This document shows, piece after piece, positions 1 to 8,441 of a DNA stretch of 35,942 nucleotides (position 1 is its first letter; each line of letters begins with the position of its first letter). This stretch comes from Gammaproteobacteria bacterium. Lineage in GTDB: Bacteria > Pseudomonadota > Gammaproteobacteria > Pseudomonadales > Azotimanducaceae. Below the pieces are notes generated by a model, which saw only the letters and a list, made by a program, of their open reading frames with translations, searched no databases and was not told where the DNA came from. Position numbers and translations under genes: made by a program. Where the stretch lies: the NCBI GenBank assembly GCA_026707905.1, contig JAPOVY010000140.1, forward strand, positions 1 to 35,942. The letters are read 5' to 3'.

Positions 1-1
1 G

Positions 2-859
2 ATTGCTGCGCTATCCGCCGTGCATGCTAGTGGTCTTCCTTCGGACTGGATCGACTATCGAGGCTGCACCAAACACGAACCCGTACCCGATCTTGAGATT
101 ACACCTTCACCGTATACGACGCAGTACAACAACTTTTACGAATTCGGCACGAACAAAGACGACCCAATGCGGTATGCGGACGAAATGTCGATCGACCCTT
201 GGTCAGTCGAAGTTTCAGGTCTTGTCGCGAAACCTGGGAAGTACGCGCTAGAAGATCTTCTTGCTGGAATAGATTTGGAGGAGCGGATTTACCGGCTACG
301 CTGTGTAGAAGCCTGGTCAGCCGTCATTCCATGGGTCGGTTTCCCCGTCAAGAACATACTAGATAAGTACGAACCACTCGGTTCGGCAAAGTACGTGAAG
401 TTCACAACCCATCTCAACCGAGATGAAATGCGCGGCACCCGATCGTTCTTCAGCAGCATCGATTTCCCATACGTTGAAGGATTAAGACTCGACGAAGCTA
501 ACCACGATCTGGCGATATTCGCTGTCGGTATGTATGGCGATGAGCTGCTAAATCAGAACGGTGCACCGTTCAGGCTGGTCGTACCGTGGAAATACGGCTT
601 TAAGAGCATCAAGTCGATTGTCAAGATCGAGCTGATGGAACGTCAACCGCCTACGACGTGGAACCTAAGTGCCCCTCAGGAATATGGGTTCTATTCCAAC
701 GTCAATCCGTTAGTTGATCACCCGCGCTGGTCACAGGCCAGCGAACGCGTACTCGGGTCCGGCTTGTTTGCGAGGAATCAGCCAACCCTCATGCTCAATG
801 GCTACGCTGACCAGGTAGCCTCCCTCTACGAAGGGATGGACCTACGACGTAATTACTAG
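2..859 (+). CDS. msrP: protein-methionine-sulfoxide reductase catalytic subunit MsrP (5' end cut off)
   Basis: Catalytic molybdopterin subunit of the periplasmic MsrPQ system, which reduces methionine sulfoxide in envelope proteins. The frame is open from base 2, so the start and the expected Tat signal lie outside the window; about 285 residues are visible against about 330 in E. coli MsrP (YedY). The block [18 protein letters not shown] (cysteine codon at 302-304) matches the motif with the Mo-ligating cysteine, and [20 protein letters not shown] and [20 protein letters not shown] are also typical. No MsrQ (haem membrane partner) follows: the next gene is convergent, with a 63-base gap. Identification is strong from motifs; the completeness of the N-terminus cannot be judged. 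Confidence 0.95.
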   Translation: MAALSAVHASGLPSDWIDYRGCTKHEPVPDLEITPSPYTTQYNNFYEFGTNKDDPMRYADEMSIDPWSVEVSGLVAKPGKYALEDLLAGIDLEERIYRLRCVEAWSAVIPWVGFPVKNILDKYEPLGSAKYVKFTTHLNRDEMRGTRSFFSSIDFPYVEGLRLDEANHDLAIFAVGMYGDELLNQNGAPFRLVVPWKYGFKSIKSIVKIELMERQPPTTWNLSAPQEYGFYSNVNPLVDHPRWSQASERVLGSGLFARNQPTLMLNGYADQVASLYEGMDLRRNY

Positions 860-873
860 CGTTCCGGGTCTAC

Positions 874-887
874 GGGTCGGTCGACCC
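874..887. other. short palindrome between convergent genes
   Basis: GGGTCGGTCGACCC is a perfect palindrome in the gap between msrP and the converging tauD-like gene. It could fold as a 5-bp GC-rich hairpin and act as a bidirectional stop, but no T-run follows on either strand, so I do not call it an intrinsic terminator. Confidence 0.25.
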
Positions 888-922
888 TTGACGCATTTGT
901 TAATCTCGTCTCGATACGCGTA

Positions 923-1750
923 TCAGCGAGACGGACGCTCATCGCATAGCACCGCGACGCGATGTAGTTCTCGCTCCTCGTAGCCGTAGTCGGGTGGCGC
1001 GCAATGTTGAACACAGCGGTTATCCCAAATCGACAACGTTCCAACGTCGTAGCGCACACGTGCTTGATAACGGACGCGCGTACAGTGCTCGCTCAACATG
1101 CTGAGGATCCCTTTACTCTCGTAGTGCGATAACTCCGAAATACGACGTGTAAAGCCAGCGTTAACGTAAAGCGCTTTGCGACCAGTCTCTGGATGAGTGA
1201 GTACGACGGGATGTCGTGCCGGTTTCTTGATGAGGCCGATGTCGAAATTTCGTCCATCGTGCTCGGCGTCGAGTTTTTCGAGAAGCTCTTTCATGGGTTC
1301 AGACAGATCTTCGTACGCCTTGTACTGCGACGCATACACCGTATCGCCACCGATCGACGGTACCTTACGAGCCAGAAGCATCGAGATCTTGGGAGGAATG
1401 TCCTTCCAACTAACGTCCGAGTGCCAACCTTCCGCGCTGGCTCGACCTTTTGGACCAGAACGGATGTTCAACATATCGTCGAAACCTTCGACGGTGGGCG
1501 AATACCCATGAACATCCAGTTCGCCCCACATTAAACCGAAATTTCGTAGATCTTCATCGCTCAAGTGTGCTTGCCCGTGAACGGCGAGTACTGAGTATTG
1601 CATTAGTAAGGAATGAACTGTCTCAAATCCATCGTCGTCAAGATCTTTCAGGTCGAGGCCACGCACCTCCGCTCCTAGCGCGCCGCTCAGCGGACGTATG
1701 TCAAGACCGAGTTCTGTGTTGTTTTTCGTGTCATACAACGGTTCCGCCAT
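923..1750 (-). CDS. TauD/TfdA-family Fe(II)/2-oxoglutarate dioxygenase
   Basis: Predicted non-haem iron oxygenase of 275 residues, the usual TauD/TfdA length. Iron ligands fit the HxD...H facial triad: H110 and D112 in GWHSDVSW, H249 in NRCVQHCAPPDY, with R264 (ELHRVAV) as the likely 2-oxoglutarate carboxylate anchor. LSGALGAEVRGLDL near the N-terminus is typical of the family. The start at 1750 is chosen because GGAGG lies upstream at good spacing (GGAGGTAATGTC-ATG); the frame is open further upstream but without homology-like sequence. The substrate (taurine, an aryloxyalkanoate, another sulfonate or a small acid) cannot be told. It is convergent with msrP and on the same strand as the MerR-type regulator at 2415-3380, which may control it. 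Confidence 0.88.
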   Translation of the reverse strand: MAEPLYDTKNNTELGLDIRPLSGALGAEVRGLDLKDLDDDGFETVHSLLMQYSVLAVHGQAHLSDEDLRNFGLMWGELDVHGYSPTVEGFDDMLNIRSGPKGRASAEGWHSDVSWKDIPPKISMLLARKVPSIGGDTVYASQYKAYEDLSEPMKELLEKLDAEHDGRNFDIGLIKKPARHPVVLTHPETGRKALYVNAGFTRRISELSHYESKGILSMLSEHCTRVRYQARVRYDVGTLSIWDNRCVQHCAPPDYGYEERELHRVAVLCDERPSR

Positions 1751-2414
1751 GACATTACCTCCGTGAAGCGCTCGGGTACGTTGTTTATTTTGCAGGCATA
1801 TCGAATGTAGTTTGCGATCCACTCGTACATGACATAGGTGCGAGGGACGTAACGAAAACACTCGAAGACGCGTACATTTTATGTGGCATTAGCGTCAAGA
1901 CATACGGTAAAGGCAGAATGACAAAACTGGCTAGTCGTCGTATACGTCTGTTTTACGTCGTTTAGTAGCGAAAGGCTGGTGGAGTACCAGCAGTCGTAAA
2001 TAAAAAAGCGCTCAACGACGGCAAACTCAAGGGAAGGTGTCGCTGATACGGCGCGACTTAGGAGGGTATGCTGAGCACGATTGCCGCTGCTGAGCGCTGT
2101 ATTTCGTCGCGTTTTACGCTATTTACGTCTCCTCGACTAAAATACCTTGGAAGAAAGGACTGGCCATTCCTTAAGCAATCCAAATACGACAGCGAGTCGT
2201 TGCTTTTGACCGTGTGGTTGGGCACGCGGCGGAATTTGCATCCGTGCGAACCAGTCCATAGAGCACGACACTCGGAACATGGCAGCATGAACTGCCATCT
2301 TCTCCACGTTCCTGTGTGCGTGCAATTTCTTCACAAGGCATCTGTTGATGTTTTGTTCGGTTAGCATATACCTATTGTTTACCTTTGTCAAGTCTATTTT
2401 TCAATAGGCGTATG
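1751..2414. other. 664-base gene-poor gap with hairpins and a minus-strand promoter
   Basis: No convincing gene. Open frames here (for example 2068-2364 on the plus strand and 2058-2288 on the minus strand) have no recognisable domain and no well-spaced ribosome site. Two perfect hairpins stand out: GCTGGT/ACCAGC at 1975-1991 (5-base loop) and ATGGCAG/CTGCCAT at 2279-2298 (6-base loop). The gap also holds the inverted repeat and promoter described separately. If that promoter serves the tauD-like gene, its mRNA would carry a leader of about 600 bases. Confidence 0.5.
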
Positions 2415-2418
2415 TTAA
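2361..2418. repeat. 17-bp imperfect inverted repeat at the 3' edge of the MerR gene
   Basis: The arms TTAGCATATACCTATTG (2361-2377) and CAATAGGCGTATGTTAA (2402-2418) are reverse complements at 14 of 17 positions, with a 24-base spacer. The right arm overlaps the stop codon of the MerR-type gene; the left arm covers the -10 of the minus-strand promoter between them. It could be an operator for the neighbouring regulator or a long-loop stem; the spacer is too long for an ordinary terminator hairpin. Confidence 0.55.
2363..2391 (-). promoter_or_regulatory. sigma-70-like promoter reading toward the tauD-like gene
   Basis: On the minus strand a perfect -35 TTGACA (2386-2391) is followed by a 17-base spacer and TATGCT (2363-2368) as -10. 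It points away from the MerR gene toward the tauD-like gene, whose start is about 600 bases downstream. The spacer contains AACAATAGGTA, which is nearly repeated at 3541-3563 upstream of the regulator. Prediction from consensus only. Confidence 0.5.
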
Positions 2419-3380
2419 GTCGATTCACGGACGAACAGCAGACATTGTCCAAGATCACCGTGAACCGTACGAAGTTGCTTAACCAAATGCGTCGCTAGGC
2501 TGTCATTCGGAGTTGGTTGCTGAGCGACCTCTCGATGCGCCAAGCCACACATGTCTTCGATATGTTGGTAGAGATTAACTAGATCTGCGACCGCGACACC
2601 GGCAATCCGATGGTTAGAGCGAGCAAGTCGTGCTAGTTCTCCCGGCGAAAGCGTCGAGGGTGAAACGTCCGTCGCTTGATTGCGCATAGCCAGGACATTC
2701 TTGATCTCAACTAGCACCGCGTCCCAAGTCAGGTTATCGCCGTCTAGCAGTGAAACGCCTTTTTGTTTTGCTTCTCTTTGATAGCGTTGAAAAGAGGCGG
2801 GGTTGTTGAGGAAAGATACCGCGATAACATCGCAATCTGAGTGATTTAGTTCGTCGATCTGGTCTCGCAACGAATTGATGTAGTCCAAGTCCCATCCGGA
2901 AGGAAGCTCGATGATTGCGATATCTAGACCTAAGTGATCGAGACGCTTCAGATACTTGAGAAACGCTTCGACATCGTCAAGGTTTGGCGCGACCGTGCGA
3001 TTCTGCTCGTCTTCAAGAGAGGTATCACGTAGCTCTACAACTCGCCATCCGGCCACGACGACTCTCGCATTTTCGTTCGATTCAGTTACGACGTGAAGAC
3101 CGGGTGATGCATGTAATTCGGAGACTAGCTGGTGCAGTTCGTGATCGCTCTTGAGACATAGTTCGCCAATCGTGTAACCGATGCCAGATTGGATGAGCGT
3201 ATTCAGCGCTTTCATGCGTTCTACTTGCTCAGTCGTGTAGTAGCGAGTGTTTCCGACACGTTGTGTAGGTTCGAGTTGCCCGCGTTTATCCCAGGCTCTT
3301 AGAGTTTCGACTCGAATACCTGACAGGTGACTTGCGGTGCTAATCTTGACAAGGTTTTGTCGGGTCTCTACAGCTGTCAT
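2415..3380 (-). CDS. MerR-type transcriptional regulator with a large unassigned C-terminal domain
   Basis: 321 residues. Positions about 11-60 form a MerR winged helix-turn-helix (KISTASHLSGIRVETLRAWD, then RVGNTRYYTTEQVERM). The remaining 230 residues, with an alpha/beta pattern (LDIAIIELPS, CDVIAVSFL), would be the sensor; I see no cysteine metal site and no DxHxxG cobalamin motif, so the ligand is unknown. MerR proteins usually bind as dimers inside long promoter spacers. It is flanked by two related sequence boxes (2368-2390 and 3541-3563), one near a promoter facing the tauD-like gene and one between it and the divergent acyl-CoA ligase. Control of those genes is an inference. ATG start at 3380; the ribosome site is weak. 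Confidence 0.85.
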   Translation of the reverse strand: MTAVETRQNLVKISTASHLSGIRVETLRAWDKRGQLEPTQRVGNTRYYTTEQVERMKALNTLIQSGIGYTIGELCLKSDHELHQLVSELHASPGLHVVTESNENARVVVAGWRVVELRDTSLEDEQNRTVAPNLDDVEAFLKYLKRLDHLGLDIAIIELPSGWDLDYINSLRDQIDELNHSDCDVIAVSFLNNPASFQRYQREAKQKGVSLLDGDNLTWDAVLVEIKNVLAMRNQATDVSPSTLSPGELARLARSNHRIAGVAVADLVNLYQHIEDMCGLAHREVAQQPTPNDSLATHLVKQLRTVHGDLGQCLLFVREST

Positions 3381-3418
3381 GATGCTTTGTGTTTAGCTTC
3401 ACCGAGGTTGTAGACCCG

Positions 3419-3447
3419 ATTGTAAGGGAATTGTTCACCGTATGCAA
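3419..3447 (-). promoter_or_regulatory. promoter of the MerR-type regulator gene
   Basis: On the minus strand TTGCAT (3442-3447), a 17-base spacer and TACAAT (3419-3424) give a close sigma-70 match about 40 bases upstream of the regulator's ATG. CATAC occurs twice on the minus strand at and just upstream of the -35 (CATACCTTGCATAC). The position fits the gene well; transcription is not proven. Confidence 0.6.
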
Positions 3448-3540
3448 GGTATGTTTAGTGATTTTATGTATAGTTAAATGACGAATCAACAGACTCGTCC
3501 ACGCATTGTTTAGTCCCGAATAGGAAAGATCAAGCAAAAA

Positions 3541-3563
3541 ATACCTAATTGTTAGTACTTGTC
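3541..3563. promoter_or_regulatory. second copy of the sequence box found beside the MerR gene
   Basis: ATACCTAATTGTT...CTTGTC resembles ATACCTATTGTT...TTTGTC at 2368-2390; about 17 of 23 positions agree if one base is inserted, and both are followed by a T-rich tract ending TTTTTC. It lies in the 261-base divergent region between the regulator and the acyl-CoA ligase gene. A candidate operator for the MerR-type protein, by inference. Confidence 0.4.
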
Positions 3564-3641
3564 TAGTTTTTCGTCGTGTGTGCGCCATCACGCGATGAAT
3601 TCGCAAATATCATTGAAGCTACCTTGTAAAAGAATTTGACG

Positions 3642-5180
3642 ATGTATACGAGAATCGGCGATTTGTTAGAACGTCGTGCACACCTTTCACCGCAACGGGT
3701 TGGTTACATCGATGAGACGGGCGAACGTCTAACGTTCAAGGAACTGGATGACCGCAGTAATCGCATTGCAAACGCGTTTGTCGCAGATGGTATTGCTGCG
3801 GGCGACCGCGTTGCGTTACTGCTGATGAACTGTAGTGAGTTTGTAGAGCTGTTCTTCGCGCTCGGTAAGATCGGATGTGTCGTGGTACCTCTCAACTGGC
3901 GTTTGGTCGCGGATGAGCTCGAGTTCATACTCAAAGATAGCGGTGCGACCAAATTAGTTTATAGCGATGAATTCTCAGAGACGGTAACGGAACTGCACAG
4001 TCGCGGTGACAAAACCGACATCACCGAATGGTTGCACGTTACCGGGGGTGAATGTCTGCCATTCGCAAATGACTATCGGGCATTTCGCGACTCCGCTCCG
4101 ACGACGCCGCCGACCGCTGATGTTTCATTGGATGACATGCTCTACATCATGTATACGTCCGGAACCACCGGATTACCGAAGGGCGTCGTTCATACACATC
4201 GCACGTCATTCGCCGGTACTCTGACGATTGCGGCAACGACATACTTCCGGGAAGGAGACGCATTTCTTTCGCCGCTACCGATGTTTCACGTCGGCGCGCT
4301 GACGCCTTTGACGTTGTCAATCTATCGAGGCATACCAGCGGTGGTGATGCGCAGTTTCGATCCGGTGTCTGCTTGGCAAATGATCGATCGAGAACGCGTG
4401 ACTGTTGGATTGTTGGTACCCGCGATGATGAACTTCATGCTTCAAGTACCTGATCTCGAGCGATTCAATATTGAGCATTTTCGCTGGGTCATGACTGGCG
4501 CGGCGCCGGTTCCGTATGCTGCTATCGAAGCGTTTACAAATCTGGGTGTTGATGTCATGCAGGTCTACGGACTGACCGAATCGTGCGGACCGGCATGTCT
4601 TTGTACAGGAGCGGAATCACTCGAGCGGATCGGGACAACGGGTAGGTCGTTTTTCCATACGGATGTTAAGGTCGTTCGAAGTGACGGGTCGACGTGTAAA
4701 CCCGATGAAGCGGGCGAAGTACTCGTTCGTGGCGAGCACGTAATGCGCGAATACTGGAATCGACCGGATGCAACTGCAGAGACAATCGTTGATGGTTGGC
4801 TGCATACTGGGGACATCGGTACGATGGACGCTGATGGTTTCGTTTACATACAAGATCGTCTTAAGGACATGATCATCTCAGGTGGCGAAAACGTTTATCC
4901 AGCAGAGATTGAAAACCTTTTGTTGACGTTAGAAGGCGTGAAGGACTGTGGTGTGATTGGCCAACCTAGCGAACGTTGGGGCGAAAGTCCGTTTGCGTTG
5001 ATCGTGCCTCACGAAGGCGCATTGACGGAAGCGTCGGTGATGCAGTTTCTCGACGGTAAGTTGGCGCGATTCAAAATGCCTTGTGGTGTCGCATTTGTTG
5101 ACGAGATCCCACGTAATCCTAGCGGCAAAATCTTGAAACGTATTTTGCGCGATCAGTATCCAGGTCCCGCGCCGGTTTAG
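3642..5180 (+). CDS. AMP-forming acyl-CoA ligase (class I adenylate-forming enzyme)
   Basis: Activates a carboxylic acid to acyl-AMP and then acyl-CoA. The 512-residue chain has the expected motifs: P-loop TSGTTGLPKG near residue 172-181, VYGLTESCG, DGWLHTGDIG, the hinge DRLKDMIISGGENVYPAEIE, and the C-terminal lysine motif NPSGKILKR. Sequence and length are those of medium/long-chain or aryl acyl-CoA synthetases (FadD3/feruloyl-CoA-ligase-like); the acid is unknown. I prefer the ATG at 3642 over the TTG two codons upstream, which sits too close to the AAAAGAA tract. The next gene starts 4 bases after its stop, so the two are probably coupled. Divergent from the MerR-type regulator, which may control it. 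Confidence 0.93.
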   Translation: MYTRIGDLLERRAHLSPQRVGYIDETGERLTFKELDDRSNRIANAFVADGIAAGDRVALLLMNCSEFVELFFALGKIGCVVVPLNWRLVADELEFILKDSGATKLVYSDEFSETVTELHSRGDKTDITEWLHVTGGECLPFANDYRAFRDSAPTTPPTADVSLDDMLYIMYTSGTTGLPKGVVHTHRTSFAGTLTIAATTYFREGDAFLSPLPMFHVGALTPLTLSIYRGIPAVVMRSFDPVSAWQMIDRERVTVGLLVPAMMNFMLQVPDLERFNIEHFRWVMTGAAPVPYAAIEAFTNLGVDVMQVYGLTESCGPACLCTGAESLERIGTTGRSFFHTDVKVVRSDGSTCKPDEAGEVLVRGEHVMREYWNRPDATAETIVDGWLHTGDIGTMDADGFVYIQDRLKDMIISGGENVYPAEIENLLLTLEGVKDCGVIGQPSERWGESPFALIVPHEGALTEASVMQFLDGKLARFKMPCGVAFVDEIPRNPSGKILKRILRDQYPGPAPV

Positions 5181-5184
5181 CTGC

Positions 5185-6186
5185 ATGACACTAGAAGAGC
5201 TCGCTGAAAACCTCATTCCGTTTTGCGAAGCGCATTTCGACGAAAAGATCATCTCCGTTGACAATGTGCGAAACATGCCTGGTCATGCGGGTTTCTCGTA
5301 CGGGTTCGATGTGTCAACTGAGAAAGGTCTCTCGCGTTGGTATATCCGAGTGCCGCCACCGAATGTGAATTGGCGTGGAACGGCGGACGTATTACGCCAA
5401 GTTGAAGTGCTGAATGCACTCGACGGGACGTCGGTCCCTCACTGTTCAGTCCAATGGTCTGGCGACGACTTACAGTGGTTTGGTTGTCCGTACTTCATCG
5501 TACCGTTTCTAGATGGTGATACTCTCAAGGTCTCCCCAGGTGAATGGGCTAGCGAACTAAGCGATTCGAAACTAACAGATCTAGGGCGTCAGGTCATGGG
5601 GGCGTTGGCGGAGGTACATCGCGTCGATACGGTCAAGGTACCTTATCTTGGCGATCCGGTGCCCTTTGATGAGGACGTTAAGCGATGGGACCGGTTTTAT
5701 GAACGATCCGCAGATCCACATCTGCTGTCGCGTGTACCGGAGTGCCGTGAACGGTTACTCGATACCTTACCGCACGATGCACCAGTTGGGATATTTCACG
5801 GCGACTTCCAGACATCGAATCTGTTGTGCTCTTTAGATGGCGGGCTGCGCGCGGTTATCGATTGGGAACTAACGGGTGTGGGTGCAACCCTCAATGATGT
5901 GGGCTGGATCTGCACATTCAGCGATCCGGATGCTTGGTCCAAGGACCAAGGTGGGCGCCCAATGTTCTTGGATCCTCAGACGCTTTCAGACTATTACGTT
6001 GAAGCTTATGGTGAAGAGCTACCAGACATCCGCTGGTTTCGAGCATTAGCCGCATACAAATTTGCGATCATCACGGGTTTCAATCTGAGTTTGCATCGAC
6101 GAGGAAAGCGACCTGACCCCAGTTGGGAACAGACCGCCCTCTCGATGAAACCGCTGATTGATCGCGCGCTCGAGTTGATAGGCTAG
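5185..6186 (+). CDS. phosphotransferase-family (APH kinase-fold) protein linked to acyl-CoA ligase
   Basis: 333 residues with the aminoglycoside-phosphotransferase fold. The catalytic loop is HGDFQTSN at 205-212 and the metal-binding aspartate is in VIDWELTGVG (D226). In the N-terminal half GFSYGFDVS is the glycine-rich strand turn. Despite the family name this is unlikely to be a resistance enzyme: members of this clade (as in ACAD10/11) commonly sit beside acyl-CoA ligases and dehydrogenases, and human ACAD10/11 act on 4-hydroxyacyl-CoAs by phosphorylation. The 4-base gap after the ligase supports a joint role. Substrate assignment is inference. Its stop is 21 bases from the converging alcohol dehydrogenase. 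Confidence 0.85.
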   Translation: MTLEELAENLIPFCEAHFDEKIISVDNVRNMPGHAGFSYGFDVSTEKGLSRWYIRVPPPNVNWRGTADVLRQVEVLNALDGTSVPHCSVQWSGDDLQWFGCPYFIVPFLDGDTLKVSPGEWASELSDSKLTDLGRQVMGALAEVHRVDTVKVPYLGDPVPFDEDVKRWDRFYERSADPHLLSRVPECRERLLDTLPHDAPVGIFHGDFQTSNLLCSLDGGLRAVIDWELTGVGATLNDVGWICTFSDPDAWSKDQGGRPMFLDPQTLSDYYVEAYGEELPDIRWFRALAAYKFAIITGFNLSLHRRGKRPDPSWEQTALSMKPLIDRALELIG

Positions 6187-6207
6187 AACACCATAAGCGG
6201 CAGTTTC

Positions 6208-7299
6208 TCACGCGAATTCAAGGATTGAGCGTCCCGCAATCTTCCCTTCTTCTAGCGCTGTAGTTGCTTCGTTGATGTCTTCGATTTGATATCGCTCCGT
6301 TACGAGCGATTCGAGATCTAACTCTCCAGATTGGTGCCAATCGAGGAAGAGTGGGAAATCACGGTCGGGACAACAGGATCCGCCGATCGAACCGCGAAAC
6401 TGTTTCTCGGTACCCAGAATTTCTCCTGCGTTTAGTTCAACGGTGGTTTGCGGTACGCCTACGAGAATAGCGGTACCGCCTTGGCGCGCACCAAATCGAC
6501 CTGGCCGTACTGCCGGTACGATTTGCTCCATGGTTACCTTTAGTCCTACGCAGTCAAACGCGAAATCGACTCCCGTGATCGGGCGCCCACTAATCGCGAA
6601 TCCTTCGTGTGACGTCATTTCGTGAATGGCTTCGACCGGATTGACCTCGGAAGCGTTGATGCCATGCGTAGCACCAAATCGTTTCGCGAACTCCAGTTTG
6701 TCTTCGTCTAAATCTACAGCGATAATGGGATTCGCGCCGCGGAATTTCGCACCGACGATCGCTGAGAGACCCACGCCACCAACGCCAAATACCGCAACCG
6801 AGTCACCCTGTTTGATATCAACAGTATTGATAGCTGCGCCAGCACCGGTCATGACAGCGCATCCAATGATCGATGTAACATCCTTCGCGATTCCCGGATC
6901 CGCTTTGACGACGAACTGTTGATCTGCGATCGTGTGGTCCGCCCAAGTGAAGACGTTTTGCGAGATTGCATCACCAAGCGAAGTTGAAAGGGTAGCCGCT
7001 GCGGGTCTAGCTTCAAACATTTGAGAGTTGCGAGGCACCCATGTGACTAGGACGGTATCGCCTTCCTCGACGTGAGTGACGTCGGATCCTGCTTTCAGGA
7101 CGATACCCGTGGACTCGTGACCGAGAAGTGTCGGACCGCGTCGAGGGTTGTGCATTTGGTGCAATTGTGAATGACAGATTCCGGACGCATATTGCTTGAC
7201 GACGACTTGCGTTGGGCCGGGATCTGGGATTGATATTTCTTCGACGTTTAGAGGCGCTTGTTCCTGTGGTAATACAACGACACGTGCTGATGTAGGCAT
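6208..7299 (-). CDS. zinc-type alcohol dehydrogenase (MDR family) lacking the structural zinc cysteines
   Basis: 363-residue medium-chain dehydrogenase of the class III / NDMA-dependent / mycothiol-dehydrogenase-like branch. Catalytic zinc ligands are visible: C42 (GICHS), H61-E62 (GHES) and C147 (IIGCAVMTG). NAD-binding motif FGVGGVG at 171-177 and D196 at the end of beta-2 point to NAD(H). The lobe that normally carries four structural-zinc cysteines (about residues 88-105, TWVPRNSQMFEARPA) has none, which is unusual for this branch. The upstream gene (kinase-fold, 7381-8301) is on the same strand 81 bases away, so they may be co-transcribed. Probable role: oxidation of an alcohol intermediate in the nearby acyl-CoA pathway; the substrate is not known. 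Confidence 0.9.
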   Translation of the reverse strand: MPTSARVVVLPQEQAPLNVEEISIPDPGPTQVVVKQYASGICHSQLHQMHNPRRGPTLLGHESTGIVLKAGSDVTHVEEGDTVLVTWVPRNSQMFEARPAAATLSTSLGDAISQNVFTWADHTIADQQFVVKADPGIAKDVTSIIGCAVMTGAGAAINTVDIKQGDSVAVFGVGGVGLSAIVGAKFRGANPIIAVDLDEDKLEFAKRFGATHGINASEVNPVEAIHEMTSHEGFAISGRPITGVDFAFDCVGLKVTMEQIVPAVRPGRFGARQGGTAILVGVPQTTVELNAGEILGTEKQFRGSIGGSCCPDRDFPLFLDWHQSGELDLESLVTERYQIEDINEATTALEEGKIAGRSILEFA

Positions 7300-7380
7300 G
7301 AACTTTCTCGAATGTACGTGACCCGGTTCGTGAATGCTATCGCAAACACTTACCTGAATTGACTAGGCGAATTCTTATCG

Positions 7381-8301
7381 CTACGTTCTTGCGTAGATAT
7401 CCTCGAGCTCTCCGTCGCCAACGCGCTTGTTGACCCACTGTAAGGCGTGAGATCGCAGTGCTTTATCTTCAATCGCATGGCCATACGCAATCTGTTCCAG
7501 TATGTAACACAAGCCGTGGACTCGAATCTGTGCGAAATCCTCGCTTCCAGGTTCAATGTAGTAGTGAGCAATCGTCGCGGCAAGAGCGGCATCACCACCC
7601 CATGCCCAAATACCGGCGAAATCTACGAAGCCGTTGTTGGTTGCGCAGTCTGCCCAGTCGATCAAAGCTGCAACACTTGCGCTGTTATTCATGAGAATGT
7701 GCTCAACACCGAGGTCGTTGTGAGCTGTCACTTGGTGACTTGTACGCTCACGAAAGCGATAGGCAGCCAGCGCATGCCTAACTTGACGTTCGATATCGCT
7801 AGCCAAATCGGGTCTTGCATTTGAAACGATCTCGTCGAAGCCTTCAGTCCATAGTGTCAGCGGATCAGCAGGAATTCGGGGCGGCGTCAGGGAGCTTTGA
7901 TGCAGTTGCGTGAGTGCCTCTCCCAGCGTTTTGCCTATCGTTGTGAGATCGCATGTATCGCTTTCGAACTGGATTAGCGGCGAACCAGGTAAATAGTGAT
8001 ATCCGGCGAAAGGCTTGTGGAAATCCTTAGGTTGGTCGACCCAGAATTCAATCCTCGGAGTTTTAAGCGGCAAGTTCAATTGATCCAAGATGCGCCGCTC
8101 GTGAACCAACGTATCGATGTCGCTATGCCGCTTCGGAAATCGGAACACCCAGCAGTCGTTAATCAGCCAGTTGTAAAAGTCCCATCCCGCCCCGAGGAAG
8201 GTGACTTCCGATACCGTTAGATTCGTGTTCTTCGAAACGATCGAGCCGACTTGATCCGCATTAAGTTCATACTCGGCGGACCACGGCGATTGAACCGTCA
8301 T
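7381..8301 (-). CDS. phosphotransferase-family (APH / macrolide-kinase-like) protein
   Basis: 306 residues with the antibiotic-kinase fold: GAGWDFYNWLI nucleotide loop, FRFPK with the ATP-contacting lysine (K57), HERRIL glutamate (E69), catalytic loop HNDLGVEH (194-201) and LIDWADC (D215). The position that is asparagine in most APH loops is histidine here, as in macrolide 2'-phosphotransferases; the overall pattern also resembles that subgroup. Context (alcohol dehydrogenase downstream, acyl-CoA genes around) argues more for a metabolic kinase than for resistance, but the sequence does not settle it. ATG start at 8301; no clear ribosome site. Divergent from the hydratase gene at 8442. Confidence 0.82.
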   Translation of the reverse strand: MTVQSPWSAEYELNADQVGSIVSKNTNLTVSEVTFLGAGWDFYNWLINDCWVFRFPKRHSDIDTLVHERRILDQLNLPLKTPRIEFWVDQPKDFHKPFAGYHYLPGSPLIQFESDTCDLTTIGKTLGEALTQLHQSSLTPPRIPADPLTLWTEGFDEIVSNARPDLASDIERQVRHALAAYRFRERTSHQVTAHNDLGVEHILMNNSASVAALIDWADCATNNGFVDFAGIWAWGGDAALAATIAHYYIEPGSEDFAQIRVHGLCYILEQIAYGHAIEDKALRSHALQWVNKRVGDGELEDIYART

Positions 8302-8441
8302 TGATGATGGCGCTTAGCGGAAATAGAGCGCAGTTTAATCATTTTTTCGGAACCTCGATAACGAGTTTTTTCGCTTTTTAGTCGAGCGTTCCTTGTGGAT
8401 AATCGGATATTCAATGCAGAAGTCGACTAGGAACGAACACA

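Noticed and set aside
1193-1534. Plus-strand frames of more than 100 codons inside the tauD-like gene
   Set aside because: They are antisense shadows of a gene with intact catalytic motifs.
2068-2364. 97-aa plus-strand frame with AGGAGG in front
   Set aside because: The ribosome-site spacing is only about 2-3 bases, composition is not protein-like, and no domain is visible.
7381-8301. Antibiotic-resistance gene (macrolide kinase)
   Set aside because: Only fold-level motifs match; the neighbours are catabolic and no mobile element is near.
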